Source: Magnetococcales bacterium (GTDB lineage Bacteria; Pseudomonadota; Magnetococcia; Magnetococcales; UBA8363). Taken from it: a stretch of DNA of 42,837 nucleotides. The position numbers and the translations under genes were made by a program. The stretch lies in the NCBI GenBank assembly GCA_015228925.1, contig JADGCQ010000020.1, positions 1 to 42,837 of the forward strand, given 5' to 3'. Position 1 is the first letter of the stretch; the number at the start of each line of letters is the position of its first letter. Below, piece by piece: positions 1 to 9,648 of this stretch. Under the pieces are notes generated by a model. The model was given only the letters and a program-made list of their open reading frames with translations, was not told the DNA's origin and made no database searches.

Positions 1-62
1 TCAAAACCCTGGGGGCAATCCCCCAGACCCCTTTTTTCTTTTGATAATTTTATTTTATTTAA
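1..62. repeat. Right end of a dispersed MITE-like repeat element (copy 1, partial)
   Basis: The first 62 bases match the right terminal unit of the elements at about 19915-20166 and 35443-35714. A hairpin with stem CTGGGGG (9-15), loop CAAT and stem CCCCCAG (20-26) is followed by ACCCC and a T-rich tract. The rest of the element lies outside the window. It sits just beyond the stop codon of the Hsp70-like gene. That gene runs leftwards, so its transcript enters the element, and the outward-pointing left hairpin of the missing half could terminate it. Confidence 0.75.
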
Positions 63-74
63 TGTCAACGCGCT

Positions 75-2954
75 CTATAGGAAAAGAGTTTCCCGATAAA
101 CAACCTCTTCAGGACGCTTTTCAATTTGTTCGATCGTTGTGGCCAAGCAAACTTCTACCCGTGTAGGCCCTATCGCCTGGATAAAAAGCTTTCGTCCCTG
201 CGCTCCAGGGCCAAAAATCAAGCTTTTTTCCTTGAGTTCTCTGGATCCCCTGCGTAATTCACCCACACCAGCCTGAGGGGAGGTGGAAAAAACCAGGACG
301 AAGGTGCCCCGCGTCGGCACCCCCATCTCCTCCCAAACCGAGTAGGGACCATTTTGCATGAGAACCGGGTGGAAACGTCCCCGTTTGATTTTCCCAACGA
401 AGAAGGAAAAAGGTGCCTCTCCCTGTTTATTTTCCTGACTGGGGCCAATGGCCAGGAACGGTTCACCGGGAACCAGCTTCAACAAGCCAATGGCGACACC
501 GGTTTTTGCCGTGGGTTTGTAAGGATTCTCCGGGTCACCGGGTGGCGGGCGATGGATGATAAGTTTTTTACAGCCTATGGATTCTTGAATGTGTTCGAGA
601 ACCTTGTTTTTCTTCAGTCCCCCCTGGGGAGGTTCCCATTTGAACATTCTTTCTTGTGTCAGAGCGGAAAAAAGGGCCTGAACCAGTAAGGCCCTGCTGG
701 CATTGCCCGCTTGCAAAACATGAATTTCCGTCGGTTCCATGCTCCGAGAACTGAACGCTTGTCTCATGGCGATGAAAAAACGATGGACCCCTTTCCCGAC
801 CCGTGCCACCAGGAAATGATTGATATGGTTGCGGTCCACCTGAAAACGTACCGGCGTTTTTTCGCGTGAGCGGTTAAGGAGTTCCAGTTCAAGGATACCA
901 ATGCGTTTGTTGGCGTGACAACTTTGAAACTCAGGGCGCAGATTAAACCCTGAATCCATAATCTCCTGGCTGAGAACATCACCGATACGATCAGAAAGTC
1001 GGCGTGGTTGTATGGGGCGGTCGTCGCTTTCTGACGTTTCGGAAGTGTTTTCGTCTCCAAGGATGTCCCACTGAAAGTTTTCCCATAATTCGCGTACCTG
1101 AGCCATGACCAGGGCGGTATTGGTCTGCGCTACGTGGGAATGATCCAAAAACAGTTCATAGCCCGGAAAGACCTCCCCCTCCGGCGGCAGAGAGAAGGGG
1201 ATACGATGTTCACGACACACTTCAAGATTATCGCGGAATACCAGATAGGCGAGATTGGCGACCAGATTTTCTCCCCCCAAATACATGTCACCACTGGCCC
1301 CGAAATGGTTGATCACCTGTTCGTAACCCCCCTTGGCCTCTTCCTCGGTGGGGCTGCGATAGATGCCAAAATCAAAATCGGTGCTGCCACCGCCAAAGTC
1401 AAATACGGCATAGGCGACCCCGGTATCGCTGAATTCAATATCCAATTCTTCCAGGGCGCAGGCGGCATAAGCCGCAGGTTCCGAAGCCTCTTCCGTGACG
1501 CGGAAGCGATGAATTTTTTCCGATTCCATGAGGATGGATGGTAGACTGCGCATCAAACCACGGGCAAAACTGGCGCGGATCCGATTTTTGACCTCCTTGG
1601 GGTAGGTTACCGGGAAGGTCATGCAATATTCCAGGAACAGGCCATTGGAGCGGCTGTTGATAAATAAACCCAGATAATAAGCGTAGAGTTCGATAGGATC
1701 GAATGGATCGTCTTTGCCGACTGTAATGCGTTGGCCAGGGACCGGCATGGGGGCAAAGGATGGGATAATTTCCATTTCGTACCCGGTGGCCTGATCGGTG
1801 ACGCGGGCAATTTCGCCCATTTGGGCTTGTAGCGGCCACTGTTTGATCGCGGTCAACATACTGGCAACGATGGATTGATTGGCCTCGTTGGCGCGGAAGT
1901 TATTCAAGGCTTCGTGGGAAAAATGAAAATCATCCCAGCGGGTCATGGGGCGATAGGCTTCCGATCTCCAGATATCGAGCAACTGTGGCAGATTGATAAA
2001 TTCTAGGATAGTCGGGTTTTGATAATCATTGGGGCAGGGTTTACGGAAGAAATCGGTCATTCCCACGCGCAGTAACGCGATTTGACCATGGACACGGCAT
2101 GCGACGACGGTGGAACTGGTCCCAAAATCGATAGCGACCACCCCCTCTTTGACATCCCGTTCTGGATTGCGGGCCTCCCAGGGCTGTTTGAGTTCCACCC
2201 CCACCCACCCGGAACCTGTCGGTTTTTTGGGTTGATACAATTCCCACAACCCTTTTTCCATATCCAGCAGATACGATTCTTCCAGGACCGGGAGTCGGGC
2301 GCGATTATAATCGCCTTCCAGCAATAATTGTTTGAGTGCCCGGATGGATGGGGGGGAAGCGGCTTGTTTTTTGTTGGCATTGAGGGTTACAGAGTAAAGT
2401 TGATTCAACTTGCTGGTGATAATCCCGGAACTATCGTGAGGGAGCAGGGAATTGGCGACGATGAATGAGAAGACATCCCGTTGAGCCACCCGGTGCAAGG
2501 GGATGACCATGTTCAGGTCACCGGAGAGTCCTATTTCACCGGTATTCATTTTCACCGTATGGAAGCCCTGGTCTAGGGGGGATTGTTCCCCGGAGAGGAG
2601 GGGTTCACGACAAAATTTTTCATGTTCTGCGAATAATTTTTCGCGTGCGACCGATTTCAGTTCTGCGATATCGGGCAATTCCCAATTTTTAAATGTATAG
2701 ACTTGCAGTCGGGCGAGATATTGAAACACCTCTTCGCCACGGGCTTGGAAACCGTGCAACAGCCAAAGGCAGCGCAGTTGGTTATCGAAGAAAATTTTGG
2801 GTTGTTTGATGAAGGAGACAAACCGTTCTTTTTGTAGCAGCCTGAGGATTTCCTGGCGTAGGGAACGAATTTCCCGCTCACGGGTGGGATCATTATTGGG
2901 CGGGAGTTGGGGTGTTAGCTGGTTTTCACGAAACCAGACCTTACTGACTTTCAT
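75..2954 (-). CDS. Hsp70/actin-fold ATPase family protein of unknown function (959 aa)
   Basis: This is a large soluble protein with no signal peptide or membrane segment. Residues 1-270 form a charged N-terminal region that I do not recognise. An actin/Hsp70-type ATPase core follows. Its phosphate-1 loop is VAIDFGTSST (about 273-282), its phosphate-2 loop is VFDFGGGSTD (about 517-526), and a putative adenosine motif lies near QAGNASR (about 748-754). About 200 residues follow the core. It lacks a DnaK-type substrate-binding domain. It loosely resembles large SrfB-like actin-fold proteins in size, but I cannot assign it to that family. The ATG at 2954 is preceded by GGAG at a good distance; upstream in-frame codons are less likely. 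It is divergent from leuA and followed by a repeat element. Any partner genes further left are outside the window. The ATPase fold is secure and the function unknown. Confidence 0.8.
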   Translation of the reverse strand: MKVSKVWFRENQLTPQLPPNNDPTREREIRSLRQEILRLLQKERFVSFIKQPKIFFDNQLRCLWLLHGFQARGEEVFQYLARLQVYTFKNWELPDIAELKSVAREKLFAEHEKFCREPLLSGEQSPLDQGFHTVKMNTGEIGLSGDLNMVIPLHRVAQRDVFSFIVANSLLPHDSSGIITSKLNQLYSVTLNANKKQAASPPSIRALKQLLLEGDYNRARLPVLEESYLLDMEKGLWELYQPKKPTGSGWVGVELKQPWEARNPERDVKEGVVAIDFGTSSTVVACRVHGQIALLRVGMTDFFRKPCPNDYQNPTILEFINLPQLLDIWRSEAYRPMTRWDDFHFSHEALNNFRANEANQSIVASMLTAIKQWPLQAQMGEIARVTDQATGYEMEIIPSFAPMPVPGQRITVGKDDPFDPIELYAYYLGLFINSRSNGLFLEYCMTFPVTYPKEVKNRIRASFARGLMRSLPSILMESEKIHRFRVTEEASEPAAYAACALEELDIEFSDTGVAYAVFDFGGGSTDFDFGIYRSPTEEEAKGGYEQVINHFGASGDMYLGGENLVANLAYLVFRDNLEVCREHRIPFSLPPEGEVFPGYELFLDHSHVAQTNTALVMAQVRELWENFQWDILGDENTSETSESDDRPIQPRRLSDRIGDVLSQEIMDSGFNLRPEFQSCHANKRIGILELELLNRSREKTPVRFQVDRNHINHFLVARVGKGVHRFFIAMRQAFSSRSMEPTEIHVLQAGNASRALLVQALFSALTQERMFKWEPPQGGLKKNKVLEHIQESIGCKKLIIHRPPPGDPENPYKPTAKTGVAIGLLKLVPGEPFLAIGPSQENKQGEAPFSFFVGKIKRGRFHPVLMQNGPYSVWEEMGVPTRGTFVLVFSTSPQAGVGELRRGSRELKEKSLIFGPGAQGRKLFIQAIGPTRVEVCLATTIEQIEKRPEEVVYRETLFL

Positions 2955-3093
2955 AAAATCTCCGTAAAAAGACAAGTCACAGCATCTTGAGGAAAGCTTG
3001 AAAGGTTTTTGGTATACAGGCAACACCACCCTACAAGGAACCTTTGGCAACATGCTAACACGATTAAGATACGGTTGTCAGTTGGTCCCATCT

Positions 3094-3122
3094 TGTTTGC
3101 CAAAAACGGTGTTATTTAGAAT
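3094..3122 (+). promoter_or_regulatory. Possible sigma-70-type promoter for leuA
   Basis: TTGTTT (3094-3099) and TAGAAT (3117-3122) are separated by 17 bases in the 263-bp divergent gap between the Hsp70-like gene and leuA. The -10 matches the consensus at 5 of 6 positions and the -35 at only 3 of 6. I see no leucine-rich leader peptide or T-box-like structure here. Confidence 0.35.
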
Positions 3123-3217
3123 TGTCGGACATGGCATAGCCTTTTGCTGCACCTGGAGTTATGGCAGACTCGTTGGTAGGGGAACCCGTTCAAAGACCAA
3201 CCTGGAATGGAATGACA

Positions 3218-4765
3218 ATGCCTGAGACTGTTTTTATTTTTGATACCACATTGCGTGATGGGGAACAATCTCCCGGAGCATCGATGAATATTGAGGAGAA
3301 ACTGCGTATTGCTCGGCAGTTGGAGCGGTTGCGGGTCGATGTGATCGAGGCGGGCTTTCCCATCGCTTCCGTGGGCGATTTTGAGTCGGTCAGGGAGGTT
3401 GCGCTCCATGTTCGGGAGTGTAGTGTCGCCGGGTTGGCGCGTGCCCGGTTTGCCGATATCGACCGGGCCTGGGAAGCGTTGTCGGGTGCAGCCAATCCGC
3501 GAATCCATACGTTTATTGCCACCAGCCCCATTCATCGGAAGCATAAGTTGGGTATGGATCAGGACCAGGTTTTGGAGGCGGCGGTAGCGGCGGTGCGGCG
3601 GGCGGTGCGCTATACCAGCAATGTGGAGTGGTCAGCCGAGGATGCGGGGCGTACCGAATTGGATTTTCTCAGCCGGATTGTTGAAGCTGTGATTGCTGCC
3701 GGGGCGACGACCGTGAATATTCCCGATACGGTGGGTTATACGTTACCGGAGGAATTTGGCGCACGCATTGACTATCTGATGCACCATGTCAGCAACATTC
3801 ATAAAGCGGTGGTTTCTGTCCATTGTCACAATGATCTGGGGTTGGCGGTGGCCAATTCTCTCGCTGCTGTCGCCCATGGGGCGCGTCAGGTTGAATGTAC
3901 CATCAACGGGCTGGGGGAACGGGCCGGCAATGCCGCTTTGGAGGAGGTGGTCATGGCGTTGCGTACCCGTCATGATTATGGTCCATTCCATCATCTGACC
4001 AATCGGATTGAGACGACCGAAATCATTCGGACTTCAAAGCTTGTTTCTGGGATCACCGGGTTTCCCGTGCAGCCTAACAAGGCCATTGTGGGGGCCAATG
4101 CTTTTGCTCATGAATCGGGTATTCATCAGGATGGTGTCCTCAAGGAGGTGACCACCTATGAAATCATGACCCCCGCATCGGTGGGGTTATCGACCAATCG
4201 GATGATCTTGGGTAAACATTCGGGGCGTCATGCGTTTAAAGAGCGGCTGAAAGAGTTGGGGTATGAACTGGATGATGGCCAATTGGATCGTTCTTTCCGC
4301 CGTTTCAAGGCGTTGGCGGATATGAAGCAGGCGTTGTTTGATGAGGATATCCAGGCTTTGGTGGATGATGAGGTGATTCGTGAGGATGATTATTATCGTT
4401 TGGAGCGGTTGCATGTCGCTTCGGGGACTCAGGATACCCCGGTGGCGGCGGTGACGATCCAGGTTGGGGGTGAGGCCATTGTCCATGCGACGGGTTCTGG
4501 TGTGGGGCCGATCGATGCGGTATTTCAGACCATCCATACGTTGATCCCTGAGGCGGGGGCGGCCCGGTTGAACTTGTACCAGGTAAACGCCGTGACCGAG
4601 GGGATGGATGCCCAGGCGGTTGTTACGGTCCGGTTGGAACAGGGGGGACGTTTGGTTCAAGGGCAGGGGGCGGATAATGATGTCATCGTCGCCTCGGCCA
4701 GGGCGTTCATCAACGCTTTGAATAAACTGGTTCGCCGGGAAAAATCACCCGGTCAAGGGGTATGA
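3218..4765 (+). CDS. leuA: 2-isopropylmalate synthase
   Basis: LeuA condenses acetyl-CoA with 2-oxoisovalerate in the first committed step of leucine synthesis. The N-terminal TIM barrel opens with [13 protein letters not shown], which includes the metal-binding Asp. [13 protein letters not shown] supplies the metal-binding histidines, and [11 protein letters not shown] follows. The linker contains the conserved HESGIHQDG segment. The C-terminal 120 residues look like the leucine-sensing regulatory domain. From this start the protein is 515 aa, typical of bacterial LeuA. The start at 3218 has GGAATGG 7 bases upstream. ATG 3212 is nearly equivalent, and ATG 3161 has GGAG only 2 bases away, so it is less likely. 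No leuB, leuC or leuD is nearby. The function is secure; only the start is uncertain. Confidence 0.95.
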   Translation: MPETVFIFDTTLRDGEQSPGASMNIEEKLRIARQLERLRVDVIEAGFPIASVGDFESVREVALHVRECSVAGLARARFADIDRAWEALSGAANPRIHTFIATSPIHRKHKLGMDQDQVLEAAVAAVRRAVRYTSNVEWSAEDAGRTELDFLSRIVEAVIAAGATTVNIPDTVGYTLPEEFGARIDYLMHHVSNIHKAVVSVHCHNDLGLAVANSLAAVAHGARQVECTINGLGERAGNAALEEVVMALRTRHDYGPFHHLTNRIETTEIIRTSKLVSGITGFPVQPNKAIVGANAFAHESGIHQDGVLKEVTTYEIMTPASVGLSTNRMILGKHSGRHAFKERLKELGYELDDGQLDRSFRRFKALADMKQALFDEDIQALVDDEVIREDDYYRLERLHVASGTQDTPVAAVTIQVGGEAIVHATGSGVGPIDAVFQTIHTLIPEAGAARLNLYQVNAVTEGMDAQAVVTVRLEQGGRLVQGQGADNDVIVASARAFINALNKLVRREKSPGQGV

Positions 4766-4893
4766 CGATCGGTCTTGATATCTTCTCTCGAAAACTGGAG
4801 CTTTCGGATGTTTGAGGCCCAATCATTGGATGATGTTTTCTTGGACAGGGTGTGAAAGCGACCGATGTGGATCCTATTGCAAGGAGATCTGCC

Positions 4894-5115
4894 ATGACTG
4901 AAGAATCATCCGAATTGGGAGGTATTCTGAATGCCGTCCGCGAAACTGCTCGTGACTTACACGGTGCTGGTCTCATCGACAAGCGGCGCATGGCCGAGTA
5001 CGATGCGCTTTGTCTTCAGCCTGTTTCGGAGTACGATGGCAACCGGATCCGGGTACTCCAGGACAGCTACCATTTGAGCCAAGCGATTTTGGCGTTGATA
5101 CGGAACACGAAATGA
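4894..5115 (+). pseudogene. Truncated HTH antitoxin-like regulator (HigA/YiaG type), 73 aa
   Basis: The reading frame has a good ribosome site (AGGAG, 7 bases before ATG 4894). It begins like proteobacterial HTH antitoxins that pair with RelE/HigB toxins: a helical region with LIDKRRMAEYDALCL, then the start of the HTH, RIRVLQDSYHLSQAIL. In the family the HTH continues for another 30-40 residues. Here the frame ends after ALIRNTK, within the recognition region, and none of the other frames resumes it before the converging rnc gene. No toxin gene lies upstream; only short unrelated frames are in 4766-4893. I read it as a decayed toxin-antitoxin remnant, although a short functional protein cannot be excluded. 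Confidence 0.6.
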
Positions 5116-5148
5116 TGGATCGGGCGGAACGGTCGTGGTTCAGATTCT

Positions 5149-5925
5149 TCAACCATCCTCGCTTTTTTCCAACATCAACAACATTTGTTCCGCTGCCGCT
5201 TGCTCCGCATGACGTTTGGATCGACCGGAACCGATGCTCGATTCTTTACCTCCGACGAGGCATTCTACTTGAAAGTTTCGGTCGTGCGGCGCACCACTGA
5301 CTTCAACGACGCGATACCTCGGTAATGGTAAGCCAGAACCCTGAAGTTTTTCCTGGAGTACCGTTTTGGAATCTTTGTTCCACCGTCCCTCTTTCAGGTT
5401 TTCCATGCGGGAAGAGAGGACATTCTGCGTGACCTTCAACGCCGCTTCATAACCACCATCCAGATAAATGGCACCAAACAGGGCCTCGATGCCGTTGCCA
5501 AGGATCGAAGGTTTGGTGCGGCCACCACTGCGCTCTTCCCCCTTGCCCATTTCCAAAAGACCTCCCAGCCCCAATTCCACACCGACACCACCCAATGTCC
5601 GGGTGTTGACTAAGGAGGACCGCCATGTGGATAAAAGTCCCTCTGGTGCTTTGGGAAACCGATGATAAAGCAATGTTGAAACGGCAAGATTGAGGACTGA
5701 ATCCCCCAAAAGTTCAAGGCGTTCATTATGACTGTTGACCATCACGCCATCAACTGTCTCTTCCGATTGCCCGGGGTCTGATTGCCTGGGGGCAGATCGA
5801 TGGGTCAACGCCAACCGCAGCAGGGTCCGGTCGGAAAAATGATACCCCAAAGTCTCTTCAAGGGCTAAAAGCAGATCGATCGGTTCGGAGTTGTTGTCCA
5901 CGAAGGGGTCATTTGCCAGCTTCAT
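5149..5925 (-). CDS. rnc: Ribonuclease III
   Basis: RNase III is an endonuclease that cuts double-stranded RNA in rRNA processing and mRNA turnover. The catalytic domain carries the signature ERLELLGDSVLNL (from residue 68, with the essential Glu and Asp) and the second acidic cluster in EALFGAIYLDGG. A C-terminal double-stranded-RNA-binding domain spans about residues 180-250, ending in the Ala-rich HAEQAAAEQML helix. The length of 258 aa is slightly above E. coli Rnc. The ATG at 5925 lies inside the end of the DUF4845 gene (17-nt overlap), which implies translational coupling. It is last in lepA-lepB-DUF4845-rnc. The usual downstream partner era is absent; the convergent antitoxin remnant lies there instead. 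Confidence 0.96.
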   Translation of the reverse strand: MKLANDPFVDNNSEPIDLLLALEETLGYHFSDRTLLRLALTHRSAPRQSDPGQSEETVDGVMVNSHNERLELLGDSVLNLAVSTLLYHRFPKAPEGLLSTWRSSLVNTRTLGGVGVELGLGGLLEMGKGEERSGGRTKPSILGNGIEALFGAIYLDGGYEAALKVTQNVLSSRMENLKEGRWNKDSKTVLQEKLQGSGLPLPRYRVVEVSGAPHDRNFQVECLVGGKESSIGSGRSKRHAEQAAAEQMLLMLEKSEDG

Positions 5926-6253
5926 ACTTCAAAACCATTTCTTCATGCCCTTTCCAAGCCAGAGTTCGTCCACCAATCTCGAACACCAACGGGATGCGTT
6001 GGGTCACGACGACTTGGTAGCCCAATTTGGCTTCACGAAACTGGAAGGTTTCTTGGGTCGTTTTGATGTTGGAACGATCCAACTCAAAATTGATGCGTCG
6101 CATCACCTCTTTTTCGGGAAGATTGGCATATTCCAGGACTACCCGGTCGGCCAGATCCTTCATAAGATAATAATCATAGATGCCCGGCCCCGTTTTGCCT
6201 AGAAAAGTCAGAAACAGGCCGAGGATCCCCCCAATCAGTAGCAATCTGGACAT
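5909..6253 (-). CDS. DUF4845 family single-pass membrane protein
   Basis: This 114-aa protein begins with a hydrophobic segment (LLLIGGILGLFLTFLG) that should anchor it in the inner membrane. A small periplasmic alpha/beta domain follows. Proteins of this family lie between the signal peptidase and RNase III genes in many proteobacteria, and that position is the main reason for the assignment. Their function is unknown. AGGA precedes the ATG by about 8 bases. The gene starts 62 bp after lepB and overlaps rnc by 17 nt. Confidence 0.75.
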   Translation of the reverse strand: MSRLLLIGGILGLFLTFLGKTGPGIYDYYLMKDLADRVVLEYANLPEKEVMRRINFELDRSNIKTTQETFQFREAKLGYQVVVTQRIPLVFEIGGRTLAWKGHEEMVLKYEAGK

Positions 6254-6315
6254 GGTTGATTCCTAGTATTGGATGTTGATGAACCGGATGATGCAAAGGA
6301 AACAGGGTCTCGATC

Positions 6316-7209
6316 TTATCGGACCAAACTCCCAAGTCGTTCCCAACGCAACCTGTTGTTTTGGCCATCCCAGGACCAAAAAATCGCCAAGGCACGCCCC
6401 ACAAGCCGATAGGCGGGGACGAACCCCCAGAAACGACTGTCGTTGCTGTTATCCCGATTGTCCCCCATGACAAAGTAGTGTCCCGGTGGGACCACCTCAT
6501 CGGTAATTTGGTCGGAAAAAGAGAATGGGCGAACGAGTATGGAATGGGGATTGTTCTCCATCTTTTCAATAAATTGCGACGAATCAACTTCCGAACCGCG
6601 TTCGTTCAGATACACATAGTCGCCGACGGTTTCGTACTCCACCGGCTTATTGTTGATGTAAAGGCGTTTGTCCTGGTAGACGATGCGATCCCCCGGAAGG
6701 CCGACGATCCGTTTGATATAATCTTTACTGGGATCGCGTGGGTATTCAAAAACGGCGATATCACCTCGATTGGGTCCGTCTCCCATGAATAGCCGTTCTC
6801 TGGTGAAGGGGATGCGGTGGCCATAGGTGAACTTGCTGACAAATAGGTAATCCCCGACCAGCAAGGTGGGGATCATGGAGCCAGAAGGTATTTTAAACGG
6901 TTCCACGACAAAGGTGCGCACCAACAGGGCAATTCCCACAGCCAGGACGATCGCTTCATAATATTCGACGACGAGCGACTCTTTTTGTAGGAAGGATCGC
7001 CCTTTCCAAAAGAACAACAATCCGACCAGCAAAAGGGCCACGGCCACCATCGGTTCCCAATGGAGGGCCGGTTCTTCGACACCATCGCCGCTGGTGGTAT
7101 AGCTACCCAATATGTAGACGCCGCTGACCATGAACATGGCACCGTGCCACAGATGTTTGGCCGATGGCTTGGTGGGAACCTCCCTGTTATTTTCTCTGGT
7201 CTCTTCCAC
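6316..7209 (-). CDS. lepB: Signal peptidase I
   Basis: LepB cleaves signal peptides from exported proteins at the outer face of the inner membrane. The N-terminus has a hydrophobic stretch at about residues 25-37, a second at about 54-67, and a third at about 85-101. The third leads into the catalytic serine box PSGSMIPTL (Ser111). The general-base lysine is in YIKRIVGLPGD (Lys166), and the conserved box MGDNRDNSNDSR lies near the C-terminus. The start is GTG at 7209. An AGGTGA ribosome site overlaps the lepA stop codon, so translation is probably coupled to lepA. The length of 297 aa fits a Gram-negative enzyme with an extended N-terminal membrane region. Confidence 0.96.
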   Translation of the reverse strand: MEETRENNREVPTKPSAKHLWHGAMFMVSGVYILGSYTTSGDGVEEPALHWEPMVAVALLLVGLLFFWKGRSFLQKESLVVEYYEAIVLAVGIALLVRTFVVEPFKIPSGSMIPTLLVGDYLFVSKFTYGHRIPFTRERLFMGDGPNRGDIAVFEYPRDPSKDYIKRIVGLPGDRIVYQDKRLYINNKPVEYETVGDYVYLNERGSEVDSSQFIEKMENNPHSILVRPFSFSDQITDEVVPPGHYFVMGDNRDNSNDSRFWGFVPAYRLVGRALAIFWSWDGQNNRLRWERLGSLVR

Positions 7210-7219
7210 GTCAGATCAC

Positions 7220-9043
7220 CTATTCCACTTTCAATACGGCCAGGAATGCTTCTTGTGGGATTTCAACTTTTCCGACCTGTTTCATCCGTTTTTTTCCCGC
7301 CTTTTGTTTTTCCAAGAGTTTTCTTTTTCGTGTGATATCCCCGCCATAACATTTGGCGGTGACATTTTTCCGTAACGCCGTGACCGTTTCCCTGGCGATG
7401 ATTTTGGCTCCGATGGCCGCTTGAATGGAAATCTCAAACATTTGCCGGTGGATAATTTCTTTCATTTTCTTGGCCAAGTCACGCCCTTTTGCCTGCGACT
7501 TTTCACGATGTACGATACACGAAAGGGCATCGATGGGTTCGCCATTGATTAGGATGTCGAGTTTGACCAGATTGCCAGGCCGATATTCGAGCCATTCATA
7601 ATCCATGGAGGCATATCCACGGGTGAGCGATTTCAGACGATCATGGAAGTCCAGAACCACTTCATTCAAGGGGATTTCAAACTTGATCAGGACGCGGGTA
7701 TCGGAAACATAAACGATGTCGCTTTGGATACCGCGACGATCATTGCACAATTGCATGATGGATCCCATATATTCGGCGGGAGCCATGATGGAGGCTTTGA
7801 TGAACGGTTCTTCGATAACATCCCAATGGTTGGTCGGGGGGAGATTGGCGGGATTGTCCACCTCCATCAGGTTGCCATTGGTCAGGACTACCCGGTAGAC
7901 GACGCTGGGGGCGGTGGTGACGAGTTCCAAATCAAATTCGCGTTCCAGCCGTTCCTGGACGATTTCCATGTGGAGCATCCCCAGGAAACCGCAACGAAAA
8001 CCAAACCCCAGTGCCGGAGACGATTCGGGTTCGTAGATGATGGCGGCATCGTTGAGAGACAGCTTTTCCAGGGCCTCTTTGAGGGATTCATATTCGGAGG
8101 CTTCAATGGGGTAGAGACCTGCGAATACCATGGGTTTGACCGCTTTAAAACCGGGGAGCCGTTCCGAGGCGGGGCGGGAGGCGTCGGTGATGGTATCACC
8201 GACGCGGGCTTGGGAGAGTTCCTTGATGCCGGCGATGACCAAGCCGACTTCACCGGCACTGAGCGTCTCCACATCGACCACCTTTGGGGTGACGACGGCA
8301 AGGCGATCCAAGGCGTATTCCAGGCCGGAACTCATGAGACGAATTTTTCGGGTGCGACTTTCAACCCGCTTTTGCGTCGAGAGACTTCCCTGATAAACAC
8401 GGACCAATGCGACCACACCCAGATAGTTGTCATACCAGGAATCGACGATCAACGCTTGTAATGGGGCGTTTCGATCCCCTTTGGGAGGGGGCATCCGCAG
8501 GACGATGGCTTCAAGAATGTCATCGATACCGATACCCGATTTGGCGGAACATTGGATGGCATCTGTCGCATCGATGCCGATGACATCTTCGATTTGTGCC
8601 CGAACTCTGGGGACATCGGCGGAAGGGAGATCGATCTTGTTGATAACCGGGACGATTTCCAGGTCGTTTTCCATGGCGAGGTAGACATTGGCCAAGGTTT
8701 GCGCCTCGACCCCCTGGGCGGCATCGACGACGAGCAGTGCCCCTTCGCAGGCGGCAAGGGATCGTGAGACTTCGTAGGAAAAGTCCACATGGCCGGGGGT
8801 GTCGATCAGATTGAGGATATAGGTCTGCCCATCGCGGGCCGTATAACGCAAACGGGCCGACTGGGCTTTGATGGTGATACCCCGTTCTCGCTCCAGGTCC
8901 ATGCTGTCGAGAACCTGGTTGGACATGTCACGCATCTCCATGGCCCCGGTACGTTCGATCAAGCGATCAGCCAGAGTACTTTTGCCGTGGTCAATGTGGG
9001 CGATGATGGAAAAATTTCGAATTCGATTCAATGTCAGGCACAC
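7220..9043 (-). CDS. lepA: Elongation factor 4 (LepA GTPase)
   Basis: LepA is a ribosome-bound translational GTPase related to EF-G. The G1 loop AHIDHGKST, the G2/G3 region ([17 protein letters not shown]) and the G4 motif NKID are all present. The EF-G-like domains follow, then the LepA-specific C-terminal domain with [18 protein letters not shown]. The length of about 600 aa is standard. The start is unclear. No in-frame ATG fits the N-terminus; GTG at 9043 or TTG at 9031 (giving [14 protein letters not shown], closest to other LepA proteins) are the candidates, and neither has a strong ribosome site. It is first in lepA-lepB-DUF4845-rnc and lies 76 bp after the fliX-like gene. Confidence 0.96.
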   Translation of the reverse strand: MCLTLNRIRNFSIIAHIDHGKSTLADRLIERTGAMEMRDMSNQVLDSMDLERERGITIKAQSARLRYTARDGQTYILNLIDTPGHVDFSYEVSRSLAACEGALLVVDAAQGVEAQTLANVYLAMENDLEIVPVINKIDLPSADVPRVRAQIEDVIGIDATDAIQCSAKSGIGIDDILEAIVLRMPPPKGDRNAPLQALIVDSWYDNYLGVVALVRVYQGSLSTQKRVESRTRKIRLMSSGLEYALDRLAVVTPKVVDVETLSAGEVGLVIAGIKELSQARVGDTITDASRPASERLPGFKAVKPMVFAGLYPIEASEYESLKEALEKLSLNDAAIIYEPESSPALGFGFRCGFLGMLHMEIVQERLEREFDLELVTTAPSVVYRVVLTNGNLMEVDNPANLPPTNHWDVIEEPFIKASIMAPAEYMGSIMQLCNDRRGIQSDIVYVSDTRVLIKFEIPLNEVVLDFHDRLKSLTRGYASMDYEWLEYRPGNLVKLDILINGEPIDALSCIVHREKSQAKGRDLAKKMKEIIHRQMFEISIQAAIGAKIIARETVTALRKNVTAKCYGGDITRKRKLLEKQKAGKKRMKQVGKVEIPQEAFLAVLKVE

Positions 9044-9119
9044 GCAAGGTCGAAGGCTTCGGGTTCTGCCGGTCAGCCTGTCGATAACGTATCAAGGAGG
9101 CGGCGGAATACCAGGAGAC

Positions 9120-9584
9120 CTAGTTATAATCTCCCCGTTCGCTTTTCGCCAGTTCTACTGTTGCCAAAACCGTCGTTCGGTGCAACAAATCCCGTTCCAG
9201 ACCGGTTGTCGGGGTATCGGACAGGGTTCGCAGGGCACTGTCTCTTGTTTTGCGCAGATGAGAGCGCAGTTGGACGTTTTCCAGCGACCCGCTTTTGCTG
9301 GAAGATGAAATATCCCGGCCCATGGCGGCCAGAGAATCCAGGAGTTCCCCGGTTTGTAGCAATTGTTCACGGCGTTGATGGGAAGTCGGTTCACGATCAC
9401 TCACGGCACCGATCTGCGAGGGTGCGGTGATCTCTTCGACCCCTTCCACTTCATGGATTCCGGCAACATCCGCCAGATGACGGGCAAAAATTTCCCCTTT
9501 GATCCCCTCGATGTTTCGACTTTTGGCGGATGACACCGAGCCAGAGGCTGGGGTTCCAGCCTTTCCCACACGGCGGATGCTCAT
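9120..9584 (-). CDS. FliX-like flagellar assembly regulator
   Basis: This 154-aa soluble protein has a low-complexity N-terminal half and a helical C-terminal half. Its HQRREQLLQTGELLDSL segment resembles the helical core of FliX, and its final helix TVLATVELAKSERG resembles the FliX C-terminus (…AAVELAKL…). In Caulobacter, FliX works with the sigma-54 activator FlbD to couple late flagellar gene expression to basal-body assembly. AGGAG precedes the ATG. A sigma-54-like promoter lies 65-80 bp upstream (9649-9664), consistent with a flagellar gene class. No other flagellar gene is in the window, which is unusual for FliX. Assignment rests on recognised sequence similarity only. Confidence 0.6.
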   Translation of the reverse strand: MSIRRVGKAGTPASGSVSSAKSRNIEGIKGEIFARHLADVAGIHEVEGVEEITAPSQIGAVSDREPTSHQRREQLLQTGELLDSLAAMGRDISSSSKSGSLENVQLRSHLRKTRDSALRTLSDTPTTGLERDLLHRTTVLATVELAKSERGDYN

Positions 9585-9648
9585 GATGGGCTCCTTTTTT
9601 GGAGTTGAATGGTTTCCACTTCGTCAGATCCCTGACCTGAATAGACAT

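Noticed and set aside
4762-4855. Two tiny frames (17 and 15 codons) between leuA and the antitoxin remnant
   Set aside because: They have no ribosome sites and no resemblance to RelE/HigB toxins.
7643-8461. Long plus-strand frame (272 codons) opposite lepA
   Set aside because: It is antisense to a secure LepA sequence and has no recognisable domain; it is a composition shadow.
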